Assembly (NCBI GenBank): GCA_002862125.1
Contig: PHSP01000003.1
Span: 1,364,001-1,428,000, forward strand
Length of the DNA stretch: 64,000 nt
From: Methylobacter sp. KS41
Lineage (GTDB): Bacteria; Pseudomonadota; Gammaproteobacteria; Methylococcales; Methylomonadaceae
Reading direction: 5' to 3'
Of this stretch, positions 9,367-18,034 are shown in pieces; position 1 is the first letter of the stretch; every line of letters starts with the position of its first letter. A program made the position numbers and the translations under genes. The notes below the pieces were generated by a model. It searched no databases. It saw nothing but the letters and a program-made list of their open reading frames with translations, and had not been told where the DNA came from.

Positions 9367-9653
9367 TCAAAGCCCTTGATGCATAAGGGATTCAACAGAT
9401 TGCCCGTCGAGTTGAAGCAATGTAATTCGCAGTTAGGCGCAAATTTAGGCGCACTTCTGCTTACTTGCTCAATAGGTGGCGTAATGAATCAGAAATAATA
9501 TTCCAATGCAGCTCAATACTGGGCTGGTAAGCATTTAGCCGTTTCCGGCAATCATTGCCGGGTAATTGACAAGTACAATCAAAAAAATACAATTCAATTT
9601 GATGCCTGTCGGGTATCCGATGCTCTTGAGCTTTCGTTTGGGATAGTCGCATA

Positions 9654-10765
9654 ATGGCTTACATTCGCACATTAGCAAACGGTCACTTTCGCGCTGATAT
9701 CCGCATGAAAGGCATTGTCAAAAACAAAACTTTCCCTACAAAAAAACTCGCTCATGCCTGGGCGGATAGAACCGAATACGATATAAAACCATCCCGAATC
9801 TGAATCAGGCGTAATTGCTGGCACTGTCTGATACCGGTATTGATGGTATGGGCAGTGGGGAATTGTTCACCCAGTTGGGTGTGGATTTATTTGCTATTCG
9901 CAACAAAGCCCGGTTAGAAGCTATCAATGTCCTCAGCAAGAAAGAACTGCTGCAACTGTCCCCCGCATGACATTGAACGCATAGGTGGCGCCGGGCTATT
10001 TTTGCAAACTGGTAAACGCATACGCTATCAGACCTTACGTGAAGTCTGTAACGAATACATGGCACGCTGGAACAAAAAGGATTACGAGGGGCAAATGCAA
10101 CGCATTAATTACTGGTGCAGTGTATTCGGCGACCGCATTATGACAGACATCGATATTTTCGACTTGCGCGAACATATCGACAGCATGGTTGATGAAGGCC
10201 GGCGCACCACCGTTAATCGCAAGAAAGCCGTATTATCCAGTGTCTACAAGTTTGCTCTGAGCCGTGGTTATGTAGATACTAACATTGTTCACAATATCGT
10301 TATTGATGATGATACTAAGCGCCGGGATCGGGTGTTAAGTGATGATGAGCGTCAACGATTGCTTAAAGCCTGTCAACAATCACACTGGGATAAACTTTAT
10401 CTGATAGTGTTAATGTCGATGACCACCGGGGCGCGCAAAGGCGAATTGTTGAAATTGCGCTGGTGCGACGTGAGTTTTAAAGACAGCGCCGGTTATTTAG
10501 GAGACGCCAAAAACGGCGCCAGCCGGGAACCCCACTTTGCACCGGTTGTAATGACAGAGTTAAAGCGCTTTCAAGAAGTCGCGCCGGCTTGATATTTCCT
10601 TCCGATGAAAAACCCAATCAGCCGTTGGATTTTCGCAAAGTTTGGAGCAGGGCATTGAGGGTGGCGAACATTTCAGAAAAAGACATCCTTAATCCTGATG
10701 GTAGTGTCAAATTGGAAAAATTCACTCCGGCATGGCTTTTGTACGGCGCTATCGGATTCCGGTAA
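9654..10765 (+). pseudogene. Tyrosine-type integrase, multiply frameshifted
   Basis: The gene starts MAYIRTLANGHFRADIR and stops at 9801. Coding continues in a second frame (SDTGIDGMGSGELFTQLGVD), then from about 9957 in a third (HDIERIGGAGLFLQTGKRIR). That third frame covers the SAM-like core-binding domain and the start of the catalytic domain, including MTTGARKGELLKLRWCDV with the first catalytic Arg. It breaks again at 10592 and reads on as GLIFPSDEKPNQPLDFRKVW to a stop at 10763. I do not see the HxxR box or the catalytic Tyr. At least three frame breaks make it inactive. It is probably the integrase of the island at the tRNA-Lys fragment. Confidence 0.85.
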
Positions 10766-10983
10766 AGAAATTAATCAAATTGCCAAGCTGGCAGGCCACT
10801 TTAAAAGCCGGAGAGGCTATTAGCTTGGTTGGTTTTGGCACTTTTGACGTCAAAGAAAGAGCGGAGCGTAAGGGCCGTAACCCACAAACCGGTCAGGAAA
10901 TCACTATTGCGGCTGCAAAAATCCCTTCTTTTAAACCGGGTAAAGCCTTGAAGGACGCACAGTTAACGGCTAACGATTGGTGA
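10732..10983 (+). pseudogene. HU-family DNA-binding protein, C-terminal part
   Basis: From about residue 20 the frame reads [20 protein letters not shown], then [15 protein letters not shown] and [10 protein letters not shown], an excellent match to the beta-arm and C-terminal half of HU. The usual N-terminal helices (MNKxELI...) are absent and are replaced by residues overlapping the integrase remnant. The protein as it stands would lack half the dimer interface. I treat it as a truncated relic, although an internal start cannot be excluded. Confidence 0.7.
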
Positions 10984-11065
10984 GTAGCAGACATCAAAAT
11001 CCTCCATTGATCAGGATTCCGGGCACAACAACCCATAAAATTAATGCACGGGTGGGATAGATTGA

Positions 11066-11174
11066 ATGGCGCTCACTAAGGCAGATTTTTCTGAAAGGCT
11101 ATTTGACGAGTTAGGCTTAAAATAAGCACGAAGTAAAAGAAATGGTTGATAAGCCTTTAGACCATGCTGCTTAA
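11066..11174 (+). pseudogene. ihfA: ihfA remnant (N-terminal fragment)
   Basis: The first codons read MALTKADFSERLFDELGLK, clearly the start of integration host factor alpha, and then meet a stop. Moving one frame restores KHEVKEMVDKPLD and a stop at 11172-11174. Only about a third of the gene is represented. A genome of this type must have an intact ihfA elsewhere, so this is a decayed duplicate. It lies about 120 bp upstream of cas6. Confidence 0.7.
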
Positions 11175-11292
11175 TTGTCTACAGTGGCTTCGTAAGACAA
11201 TGAAACTGGAATAAGTTTACAATACCATCAAAAGCTTGCCAATAATGACTTCAGCTATTGGATCGTCGAAACTGATAACAAGGAGGTAAATA

Positions 11293-12279
11293 ATGCTAAT
11301 TTCTCAACCCAACATTCCCATCAAAACCTATCGGTTTTATTTCGCTACTGATAGTGCAGTCCGTTTGCCAAGATATCCTGGTTCAGCCTGGCGTGGCGCT
11401 TTTGGCCATGCTTTAAAAAAGACCGTATGCGTTGTGCGGAATACACCCTGTAATCAGTGCATGCTAAAAAGCGCTTGCGCTTACAGTTACGTATTTGAAA
11501 CGCCGCCGCCTGCGGATACCGAAAAAATGCGCAAATACACGGCGGCTCCGCATCCGTTTGTATTGCAATTTCCAGTAACGGCGTCAGCTTCTGACACTAT
11601 TTATACCCTCCATGTGATTTTGTTTGGCCATGGGCAACGTTACTTTCCCTATATTGTTCATGCCCTGCAAACAGCAGGGCAAGACGGCATTGGCGGCCAT
11701 CAGCAGATTTTTAATTTGCAAAAAATCGAAGACATCGACCGGCAAGGCCTTAACCAAATCATCTATCAAAACGGCGAACTCAGACCTCAACAACCGGCGG
11801 ATTCACCGGCGATACCTACTATGCCCAACCAAATCGAGATCACCTTTAACGCCCCGTTGCGTATCAAACAGGACAACAAAAATATCGCTTCACGGCAATT
11901 CACTTTCGGCGCGTTTTTCGGCACACTGCTCCGGCGCATTTCTATGATCAGCTATTTCCACACTTGTACGCCGCTGGAAATCGATTTTGCAGCACTCACC
12001 ACCCAAGCCAGAACTATTCAATTTTCCAGTCAACAGCTTCATTGGCACGACTGGACCCGCTATTCATCTCGCCAACAAACCGAAATGAACATGGGCGGCG
12101 TGATAGGCAAGGCAACTCTGGATATGCAAAATCTGGAAGCCTATTGGCCCTATCTGTGGCTGGGGCAATGGACACACGTTGGTAAAGGCACCAGTATGGG
12201 CATGGGGGCTTACTCGATAAAATCGGCAAGCTTGCCAACCAATACATCCGGGACCTACCCGGAAATAATACAGGGATGA
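11293..12279 (+). CDS. cas6: Cas6 pre-crRNA processing endoribonuclease
   Basis: First gene of the type III-A operon, with a near-perfect AAGGAGGT ribosome site. The 328 residues form a RAMP protein. The N-terminal domain has a Cys cluster (CNQCMLKSAC near residue 55). The C-terminal half carries the PF10040-like region GGVIGKATLDMQNLEAYW and the glycine-rich WTHVGKGTSMGMGAY close to the end. Cas6 cuts CRISPR transcripts within the repeat and leaves an 8-base 5' tag. Here the tag would be ATTAAGAC, the last eight bases of the 37-bp repeat. The stop overlaps the next start by four bases. Confidence 0.92.
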   Translation: MLISQPNIPIKTYRFYFATDSAVRLPRYPGSAWRGAFGHALKKTVCVVRNTPCNQCMLKSACAYSYVFETPPPADTEKMRKYTAAPHPFVLQFPVTASASDTIYTLHVILFGHGQRYFPYIVHALQTAGQDGIGGHQQIFNLQKIEDIDRQGLNQIIYQNGELRPQQPADSPAIPTMPNQIEITFNAPLRIKQDNKNIASRQFTFGAFFGTLLRRISMISYFHTCTPLEIDFAALTTQARTIQFSSQQLHWHDWTRYSSRQQTEMNMGGVIGKATLDMQNLEAYWPYLWLGQWTHVGKGTSMGMGAYSIKSASLPTNTSGTYPEIIQG

Positions 12280-13385
12280 ACACACACTCAATCTTACTCG
12301 CTGTCACCGGACTGACTCCGCAAGTCGTCACCGAAACCTTGTATGCAATTTATCAGCAAGGCGAGAAGTTGCCGAACCAAATCCATATCCTTACCACCGC
12401 AGAAGGGTATCAGCGGGTGCGGCTAACTTTAATTAACGACGGCTGGCTGGGCCGATTCTATAAAGACTATCAACTGACAAAGCCGGATTTTTCCGAACGC
12501 CACATCCATATCCTGCAGCAGTCCAATGGCGAGCCTTTATCCGACATTCGCACGCAGGCGGATAACCAGGCCATGGCCGATGGCATTACCGAATGGATCA
12601 GAACCTTAACCGCCGCCCCGGAAACTTCGTTGCATGTCTCCATTGCCGGCGGCCGAAAAACCATGGGCTTTTATGCCGGTTACGCCCTGTCGTTGTACGG
12701 CCGCAATCAGGATCGCCTCAGTCATGTTCTGGTATCCGCCGACTTCGAATCGCATCCGCAGTTTTACTATCCCACTCCGTATTCACAGGTCATCTACGGC
12801 AATGATCCGACCCGCAAACCTTTGGACACCCAAAATGCCGAAGTCATGCTGGCCGACATCGCCTTTGTGCGCCTACGCCACGGTTTGGATAACGCCTTGT
12901 TGCAAGGCAAAAGCAGTTTCAGTCAGTCGGTCGCCAAAGCCCAGCAGGCGCTGGGCCCTGCCCATTTACACATAGATCTCAAACAGCGCAGCATCAAAGC
13001 TCACGATACTCTCATCAAACTCATACCTGCCGATCTCGCTTTTTACAGCTGGCTACTCAAGCGCCAATTGGCAGAGCAACCGCTACCCACCTGCCCCAAC
13101 GATGGCGCACCGGAACACGGCTATGCCGGGGAATATCTGCGAGAATACCTGCTGATCAACAGCGAAATGGGCGGCGCCGATCGTACTATCCAGGCGTTGC
13201 AAAACGGCATGAGCAAGGCTTTTTTTGAGCAGAGAAAATCGCGAATTAACAAAATGCTGCAACAAACATTATCACACGCAGCAATGGCTTATTTGATTTG
13301 TGCGGTGGGCAAACGGCCCCAAACCCGCTATCAGATAAAACTGGATGCCGATCAGATTCAATATCAAGAGGAATATAAAGAATGA
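12276..13385 (+). CDS. Csm6/NE0113-family CARF protein
   Basis: The 369-residue product begins with a CARF domain: ILLAVTGLTPQVVTETLYA at residues 6-24 and SIAGGRKTMGFYAGYALSLYG around 120-140, the two ligand-facing CARF motifs. Members of TIGR02584 are annotated as Csm6-type ring nucleases and are expected to bind or cleave cyclic oligoadenylates made by Cas10. The C-terminal 170 residues look like a winged-helix or helical domain (LIKLIPADLAFYSWLLKRQL). An RxxxxH string (RSIKAH) is present, but its surroundings do not look like a HEPN active site, so RNase activity is unproven. The start overlaps cas6 and the stop overlaps cas10, each by four bases, so the gene is translationally coupled into the operon. 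Confidence 0.85.
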   Translation: MNTHSILLAVTGLTPQVVTETLYAIYQQGEKLPNQIHILTTAEGYQRVRLTLINDGWLGRFYKDYQLTKPDFSERHIHILQQSNGEPLSDIRTQADNQAMADGITEWIRTLTAAPETSLHVSIAGGRKTMGFYAGYALSLYGRNQDRLSHVLVSADFESHPQFYYPTPYSQVIYGNDPTRKPLDTQNAEVMLADIAFVRLRHGLDNALLQGKSSFSQSVAKAQQALGPAHLHIDLKQRSIKAHDTLIKLIPADLAFYSWLLKRQLAEQPLPTCPNDGAPEHGYAGEYLREYLLINSEMGGADRTIQALQNGMSKAFFEQRKSRINKMLQQTLSHAAMAYLICAVGKRPQTRYQIKLDADQIQYQEEYKE

Positions 13386-16105
13386 CTATCAAGCCATTGC
13401 TCGAACAATCCAGTCGCATCGCGTTAGCGGCTTTTTTGCATGATCTGGGTAAATTTGCTGAACGGGCAAAAATCCCAGTTAATCAGGAAACCCTGGATGT
13501 CAACAAACAACTCTATTGCCCGCATCGTAAAAAATATACCGATGACAGAGGCTGGTTTAGTCATGTTCATGCCGCCTATACCGGTTTGGCGATGGACTTG
13601 ATTGAAGACTACATGCCCGAATTAAAAGGCGCGGAATTTGCCCCCTTCGGCTCATGGAAAACCAAAGATGCAGACGATTCCTTTATCAATGCTGCGGCCA
13701 AGCACCACAGACCCGAAAGTTTTTTGCAATGGATTATCGCCACTGCGGACCGGGTGGCGTCGGGTTTTGATCGTGAGGAATTTGAAGAATACAACGAGGC
13801 TGACGAAGGCACCTCCACCGGCAAAAACCATTACACTGCCCGTCAGTTGCCGCTTTTCGAGCAAATTCGCCTTGATAGTAAAGCCGAACAAAAATACGCT
13901 TACCGTTACCCGCTAAAACCTTTGTCACCCAACAGCATCTTTCCCGTCGAAGCCTGTAAATGCGAGGGTAACGACGATAAAGCCGCGCAAGACGAATACC
14001 TAAAACTCTGGCAAGGCTTTACCGGAGCGTTAAAACTGATGCCAAAGTCACACCGCAATAACTGGTCGTTATGGCTGGATCACTTTGAGACTTTGTGGGG
14101 TGTTTATACCCAGGCGATACCGTCAGCAACTGCGTTCAATATCCGGCCTGATGTGTCGCTATATGACCATTCCCGCGTTACCGCAGCTTTGGCAACGGCA
14201 TTATGGCGTTTTCACGATGAGCTCCGCAGAACTGATGACAAAGCCGCCAAAGAGCTAAAAGACCAGCAATCTAGCTGGGAAGAGAAGAAGTTCTTGCTGA
14301 TCCAGGGCGACTTTTTCGGCATTCAGGATTTCATCTTTGCCAGCGGCGGAGAAACCAACAAGCGCGCTGCCAAACTCCTGCGCGGCCGCTCATTTTATGT
14401 TTCACTGCTCAGCGAATGTGCGGCATTGAAAGTGCTGGATGCCCTGGATTTACCCTCAACTAGTCAAGTGATCAATGCGGCTGGTAAATTTATGATTGTT
14501 GCACCTAATACTTTAGCCACTATTGAAAAGCTGCAACAGGTACAGCAGGAGTTGGACAGCTGGTTTTTAACTCATAGCTGGGGGCAAGCAGGCGTCGGTT
14601 TGGCCTGGACAGAAGCTTCCTGCAATGATTTTCGCCGCCATTCTGGTAATCGCGACGAGGGCGTCTCTCCCACAGATGTAGGAGCGACGCCCTCGTCGCG
14701 ATTAAGCCCCTACCAAAAACTGATTAAAAAACTGTTTGAACAACTGGAAATAGTCAAGAATCAGCGTCTCAATTTATGCGGCAATGGAACCCCAATCGTT
14801 TTTGAGAAATTTCTCGATAACTTTGAAAATGGCGAGTGCAAAATCGACGGACGTTCTCCAGCCAAAATATTACTCGATAATGAGATTTGGATAAGTGAGC
14901 TTGCCAATGATCAGATAAATACGGGAACTTGGCTGGCAAAAGCAGAACGTGAACGGATCTTGATTACCCGTAAGTCACTGGGAATGGATACCGCGTTAAA
15001 AATATCTATTTTTGATTACCATATCAGTTTTGCTAAATCAGAAGAGGATCAAGGAAAATTTGGCGAACAAGCCAAAAATGGCAATTTACTGAGAGCTTGG
15101 GACTTTTCTTTGCCAAAATCCGCCGATCAAGCACTGTGGAACGGCTACGCCCGTCGCACCATTAACGCCTATGTGCCAATTGCCAATCAAGCGGATAAAC
15201 TGGAAGAGCAATGGGACAAATACATTGGAATAGAAGAGTCGCTGGAAGTGGGGGATGCTAAAACCCTAAACCATCTGGCTTGCGGTGATAGAGTCCAGAA
15301 TGAACTGGGCAACTGGCAAGGCATCAGCGCACTTTCAACCTTAAAGGGTGATGTTGATAATCTTGGCATGATCTTTCAATCCGGCTTGGGCGACGATGTC
15401 AGTTTTAGCAAAACCGCCGCGCTGTCCCGGCAAATTAATGCTTTTTTTACAGTCTATTTACCCTGGCTTTGCCAATCAGACGATCAGTATCGAAACACCT
15501 ACACCGTGTTTGCCGGAGGTGATGACTTCTTCCTGATCGGTCCGTGGCTGTCGCAAATCAAATTGGCCGGCAAAATGCGGCAAGCTTTTCAAGACTATGT
15601 AGCCGGGAACACGGAAGTACACTTTTCCGCAGGCATTAGCACGACCAAGCCCGGCTTGCCGATTGGTCAGTTGGGCGAGATGGCCGAAAAAGCGCTGGAA
15701 CAGGCCAAAGCGCATAATCCTGAAGATGAAAAACCAGCGCCTAAAAACGCGGTAAGCTGCTTCAACCAGCAAATGTTTTGGGATGAATTTAGCGCCTTGG
15801 AAATCCGCCGGAATCGTTTGCAGGTACTAAACCAGGAAATGAATTTAAGTACCGGCTATGTCTATGGTTTACTAACCTTGATCAACATGGCGGAAAAAGT
15901 CACTGAAAAACCTGAAAACGCCATCTGGCACAGTTATTTTGCTTATCGTACCGTACGAATGCTGGAACGTAACAAGCAACTCGACAAAGACCAGCGTAAA
16001 CGGAGGCAAGCAGAACTCGCCGAAGAAATTGCTAATGCCGGTATTATAAAGCACGGCGGTAATTACCGGGTGGCGCTGTTTTGTCATTTGTATCAGCAGC
16101 GTTAA
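13382..16105 (+). CDS. cas10: Cas10/Csm1, type III-A effector large subunit
   Basis: A 907-residue multidomain protein. The N-terminal HD nuclease motif is FLHDLGKFAERA, with His20-Asp21. The second palm domain has AGGDDFF with GGDD at residues 712-715, the catalytic centre that polymerises ATP into cyclic oligoadenylates on target RNA recognition. Both active sites look intact, so DNA cleavage and second-messenger synthesis are both expected. Residues 423-441 (around GNRDEGVSPTDVGATPSSRL) are encoded by a paired REP palindrome inserted in frame. The family is normally shorter in this region. The gene overlaps its upstream neighbour by four bases, and its stop codon overlaps another REP palindrome. 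Confidence 0.95.
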   Translation: MTIKPLLEQSSRIALAAFLHDLGKFAERAKIPVNQETLDVNKQLYCPHRKKYTDDRGWFSHVHAAYTGLAMDLIEDYMPELKGAEFAPFGSWKTKDADDSFINAAAKHHRPESFLQWIIATADRVASGFDREEFEEYNEADEGTSTGKNHYTARQLPLFEQIRLDSKAEQKYAYRYPLKPLSPNSIFPVEACKCEGNDDKAAQDEYLKLWQGFTGALKLMPKSHRNNWSLWLDHFETLWGVYTQAIPSATAFNIRPDVSLYDHSRVTAALATALWRFHDELRRTDDKAAKELKDQQSSWEEKKFLLIQGDFFGIQDFIFASGGETNKRAAKLLRGRSFYVSLLSECAALKVLDALDLPSTSQVINAAGKFMIVAPNTLATIEKLQQVQQELDSWFLTHSWGQAGVGLAWTEASCNDFRRHSGNRDEGVSPTDVGATPSSRLSPYQKLIKKLFEQLEIVKNQRLNLCGNGTPIVFEKFLDNFENGECKIDGRSPAKILLDNEIWISELANDQINTGTWLAKAERERILITRKSLGMDTALKISIFDYHISFAKSEEDQGKFGEQAKNGNLLRAWDFSLPKSADQALWNGYARRTINAYVPIANQADKLEEQWDKYIGIEESLEVGDAKTLNHLACGDRVQNELGNWQGISALSTLKGDVDNLGMIFQSGLGDDVSFSKTAALSRQINAFFTVYLPWLCQSDDQYRNTYTVFAGGDDFFLIGPWLSQIKLAGKMRQAFQDYVAGNTEVHFSAGISTTKPGLPIGQLGEMAEKALEQAKAHNPEDEKPAPKNAVSCFNQQMFWDEFSALEIRRNRLQVLNQEMNLSTGYVYGLLTLINMAEKVTEKPENAIWHSYFAYRTVRMLERNKQLDKDQRKRRQAELAEEIANAGIIKHGGNYRVALFCHLYQQR
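14649..14703. repeat. Inverted REP pair inside cas10
   Basis: Two head-to-head copies of a REP unit with the core GGAGCGACGCCCTCGTCGCG face each other and form a palindrome from AATCGCGACG to CGTCGCGATT. The pair is read in frame by cas10. The same unit recurs through the whole locus. Confidence 0.9.
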
Positions 16106-16127
16106 TCGCGACGCCTACGTCGCGATT
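16104..16127. repeat. REP palindrome at the cas10 stop codon
   Basis: A perfect palindrome AATCGCGACG-CCTA-CGTCGCGATT begins within the cas10 TAA. It lies in the 70-bp gap before csm2 and could act as an mRNA hairpin protecting or terminating the cas10 segment. Confidence 0.85.
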
Positions 16128-16175
16128 AAAACGCCATAAATTTTGGAAAGTAATTTTAAGACTAGAGGATGTTGT

Positions 16176-16658
16176 ATGAGTTTATTCAAGTTTCAAACCG
16201 CTCCACCGAACTGCGAAATGCTTGCTTTAGCTATTGATTTAAGCCAACCCAACATTAATTTATTTAATGAAACAGCCCAGTCTTTTGCCAAAGAAATGGC
16301 ATATCCAGAGTTACTAAAGTGGAATAACAAAAGTAGAGCTTGGGAAGTTAAGCACGATAAAAACGTAAATAAAATTACCCAACTCAGAAAATTTTATGAT
16401 GAAGTCTGTATGTGGGAGGCCAAAAACAAAAACTTCCAAGTGTTTTCTGAAAACTTGCCGTTTATCAAGATGCTTAATGCCAAAGTTGCTTACGCAAGAA
16501 GTCGAGAATATGTGGATGATAAGTTTGTGGCAATGATTGCTGGATGTTTATCTCAAATCAACGAAACCAATGAAGAGGGTATGAAAAAATTCAAAAACTT
16601 TAAAACTTTTTTTGAAGCTTTTTATGGTTTTTATCGTGCTGAAAGAATTAAAGACTAA
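16176..16658 (+). CDS. csm2: Csm2 small subunit
   Basis: The start at 16176 has an AGAGGA ribosome site. An upstream in-frame start at 16143 lacks one. The 160-residue protein is helical and charged. Its second half resembles Csm2 (KITQLRKFYDEVCMWEAKN, then LPFIKMLNAKVAYARSR, and a C-terminal FKTFFEAFYGFYRAERIKD). Csm2 forms the minor filament along the crRNA-target duplex. Small subunits are poorly conserved, and its position between cas10 and csm3 is the strongest support. The following gene begins 13 bp downstream. Confidence 0.85.
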   Translation: MSLFKFQTAPPNCEMLALAIDLSQPNINLFNETAQSFAKEMAYPELLKWNNKSRAWEVKHDKNVNKITQLRKFYDEVCMWEAKNKNFQVFSENLPFIKMLNAKVAYARSREYVDDKFVAMIAGCLSQINETNEEGMKKFKNFKTFFEAFYGFYRAERIKD

Positions 16659-16671
16659 TAAGGAATCCATT

Positions 16672-17391
16672 ATGCAACTTACCAAAATTCAAAAACTCAC
16701 AGGTCAAATTGAATTACTTAGCGGTCTACATATTGGCAGCGGTAACACCGAAATCCATATCGGCGGTACCGATAACCCTGTTATTAAAAACCCGATTACT
16801 CAAGAACCATATATTCCCGGCTCCAGCATTAAAGGAAAAATGCGTAGCTTGTTGGAGTGGCAATTGGGCGTAGTCGGTCAAACTGATGGTAAACCGTTGA
16901 ATTTTTCCCATATCAGCGAAAACAAAATTGAAGATTGTCACTTAACGCAAGCTATAAAAATCTTAAAATTGTTTGGCGGTGCGCCTGTAAGTAAACCTGA
17001 TGATAAATTAGTTGGAGAAATTGGCCCTAGCCGGCTGGCATTTTGGGACTGCTCACTTGATTCCAAATGGGTAGAAATGATGGGTAATCAACTACTCACC
17101 GAAGTCAAAATGGAAAATACCATCGACCGTATCAAAGGCACTGCCGAGCATCCGCGCAACACAGAGCGCGTTCCGGCAACGGCCAGGTTTGACTTTAATC
17201 TCACTATTCGTGTCCACGACCATGAAGACCTGACAGGCACCATTTTGGCCGGGCTTAAATTATTGGAACTTACCGGCCTGGGCGGATCCGGTTCGCGGGG
17301 CTATGGCAAAATCGCCTTCCGTGACTTGAAACTGGATGGTCATGATTTTCAGGCTAAACTTGATCAGCTCAATTTAGAAGAGGCAGTCTAA
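16672..17391 (+). CDS. csm3: Csm3 backbone RAMP and target-RNA nuclease
   Basis: The start at 16672 follows a TAAGGA ribosome site. The 239-residue RAMP contains SGLHIGSGNTEIHIGGTDNP, where Asp34 is the expected catalytic residue for target RNA cleavage at 6-nt intervals. The RAMP motif YIPGSSIKGKMRSLLE follows, then a thumb region with EHPRNTERVPATARFDF and the C-terminal glycine-rich loop LTGLGGSGSRGYGKIAF. Length and motifs are canonical for Csm3. The stop codon overlaps the start of the antitoxin gene (TAATG), so a toxin-antitoxin pair is translationally coupled to it. Confidence 0.95.
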   Translation: MQLTKIQKLTGQIELLSGLHIGSGNTEIHIGGTDNPVIKNPITQEPYIPGSSIKGKMRSLLEWQLGVVGQTDGKPLNFSHISENKIEDCHLTQAIKILKLFGGAPVSKPDDKLVGEIGPSRLAFWDCSLDSKWVEMMGNQLLTEVKMENTIDRIKGTAEHPRNTERVPATARFDFNLTIRVHDHEDLTGTILAGLKLLELTGLGGSGSRGYGKIAFRDLKLDGHDFQAKLDQLNLEEAV

Positions 17392-17636
17392 TGCAACCGA
17401 TACGTCAAATTTATTATGATGCGCCCAGTACGATCAGCATCCCCGAAGAGCTTCAACACCAAGCTCTAGAAGTGATTATTTGGCCGCTGGATAAATCAGA
17501 GGCCAAGCAAGAAATTGAAACCGATGCCAACGGCTGGCCGATTGGTTTTTTTGAAGAAACGGCGGGAGCTTGGGCAGGCGAACCTTTGATACGCGAACCT
17601 CAAGGTGAATACGAGCAACGTTTGGAGCTCGAATAA
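17391..17636 (+). CDS. VapB-like antitoxin embedded in the csm operon
   Basis: An 81-residue acidic protein. The N-terminus (QIYYDAPSTISIPEELQHQ) looks like a small DNA-binding or dimerisation strand-helix unit. The C-terminus (FFEETAGAWAGEPLIREPQG) is the toxin-neutralising type of tail seen in antitoxins paired with PIN toxins. It overlaps csm3 by one base and the PIN gene by one base. Its position between csm3 and csm4 is unusual. It probably neutralises the toxin encoded next and may autoregulate. Confidence 0.8.
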   Translation: MQPIRQIYYDAPSTISIPEELQHQALEVIIWPLDKSEAKQEIETDANGWPIGFFEETAGAWAGEPLIREPQGEYEQRLELE

Positions 17637-18034
17637 TGTGGCTGTTGGACACCAACGTATGGGTGCGCTATCTCAATCCTGGTTCATCCCCGGTCAAGGT
17701 ACAATTACACCAGCACTCACCGCACACACTCTGGCTTTGCGACATCGTTAAAGCCGAGCTGTATTACGGAGCCTATAAAAGTTCACGGCAAGAACAGAAT
17801 CTTGCGCTGCTGGAAAAACTGTTCGGTAAATTCCAATCGCTGGTTTTTGACAGCCACGCTGCTCAGCACTTTGGTCGAATCCGAGCCGACCTTCAACGCC
17901 AGGGCCAACCCATCGGTCCCTACGATTTGCAAATTGCCGCCATCGCCTTAGCCAACGATTTTACCCTGGTCACCCACAACACCCGCGAATTCAGTCGCAT
18001 CAACGGCTTATGCTTAGACGACTGGGAGGTTTAA
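17636..18034 (+). CDS. vapC: VapC-type PIN-domain ribonuclease toxin
   Basis: The 132-residue PIN domain starts MWLLDTNVWVRYL with the first catalytic Asp5. An acidic residue follows in DIVKAELYYGA, and PYDLQIAAIALANDFTLVTHN carries the later catalytic Asp and the conserved THN. The length is canonical for VapC. VapC toxins cleave tRNA or rRNA when freed from VapB. The gene is coupled to its antitoxin, and its stop abuts the start of csm4, so toxin, antitoxin and Csm subunits are made from one transcript. Confidence 0.92.
   Translation: MWLLDTNVWVRYLNPGSSPVKVQLHQHSPHTLWLCDIVKAELYYGAYKSSRQEQNLALLEKLFGKFQSLVFDSHAAQHFGRIRADLQRQGQPIGPYDLQIAAIALANDFTLVTHNTREFSRINGLCLDDWEV

Noticed and set aside
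9298-9498. Short open frame over the tRNA-Lys fragment
   Set aside because: The frame reads through the tRNA 3' end and has no homology.
12276-13385. RxxxxH string (RSIKAH) as a HEPN RNase site in the CARF protein
   Set aside because: The motif lies in a strand-turn before a winged-helix-like segment and lacks the helical HEPN context, so I did not call RNase activity.
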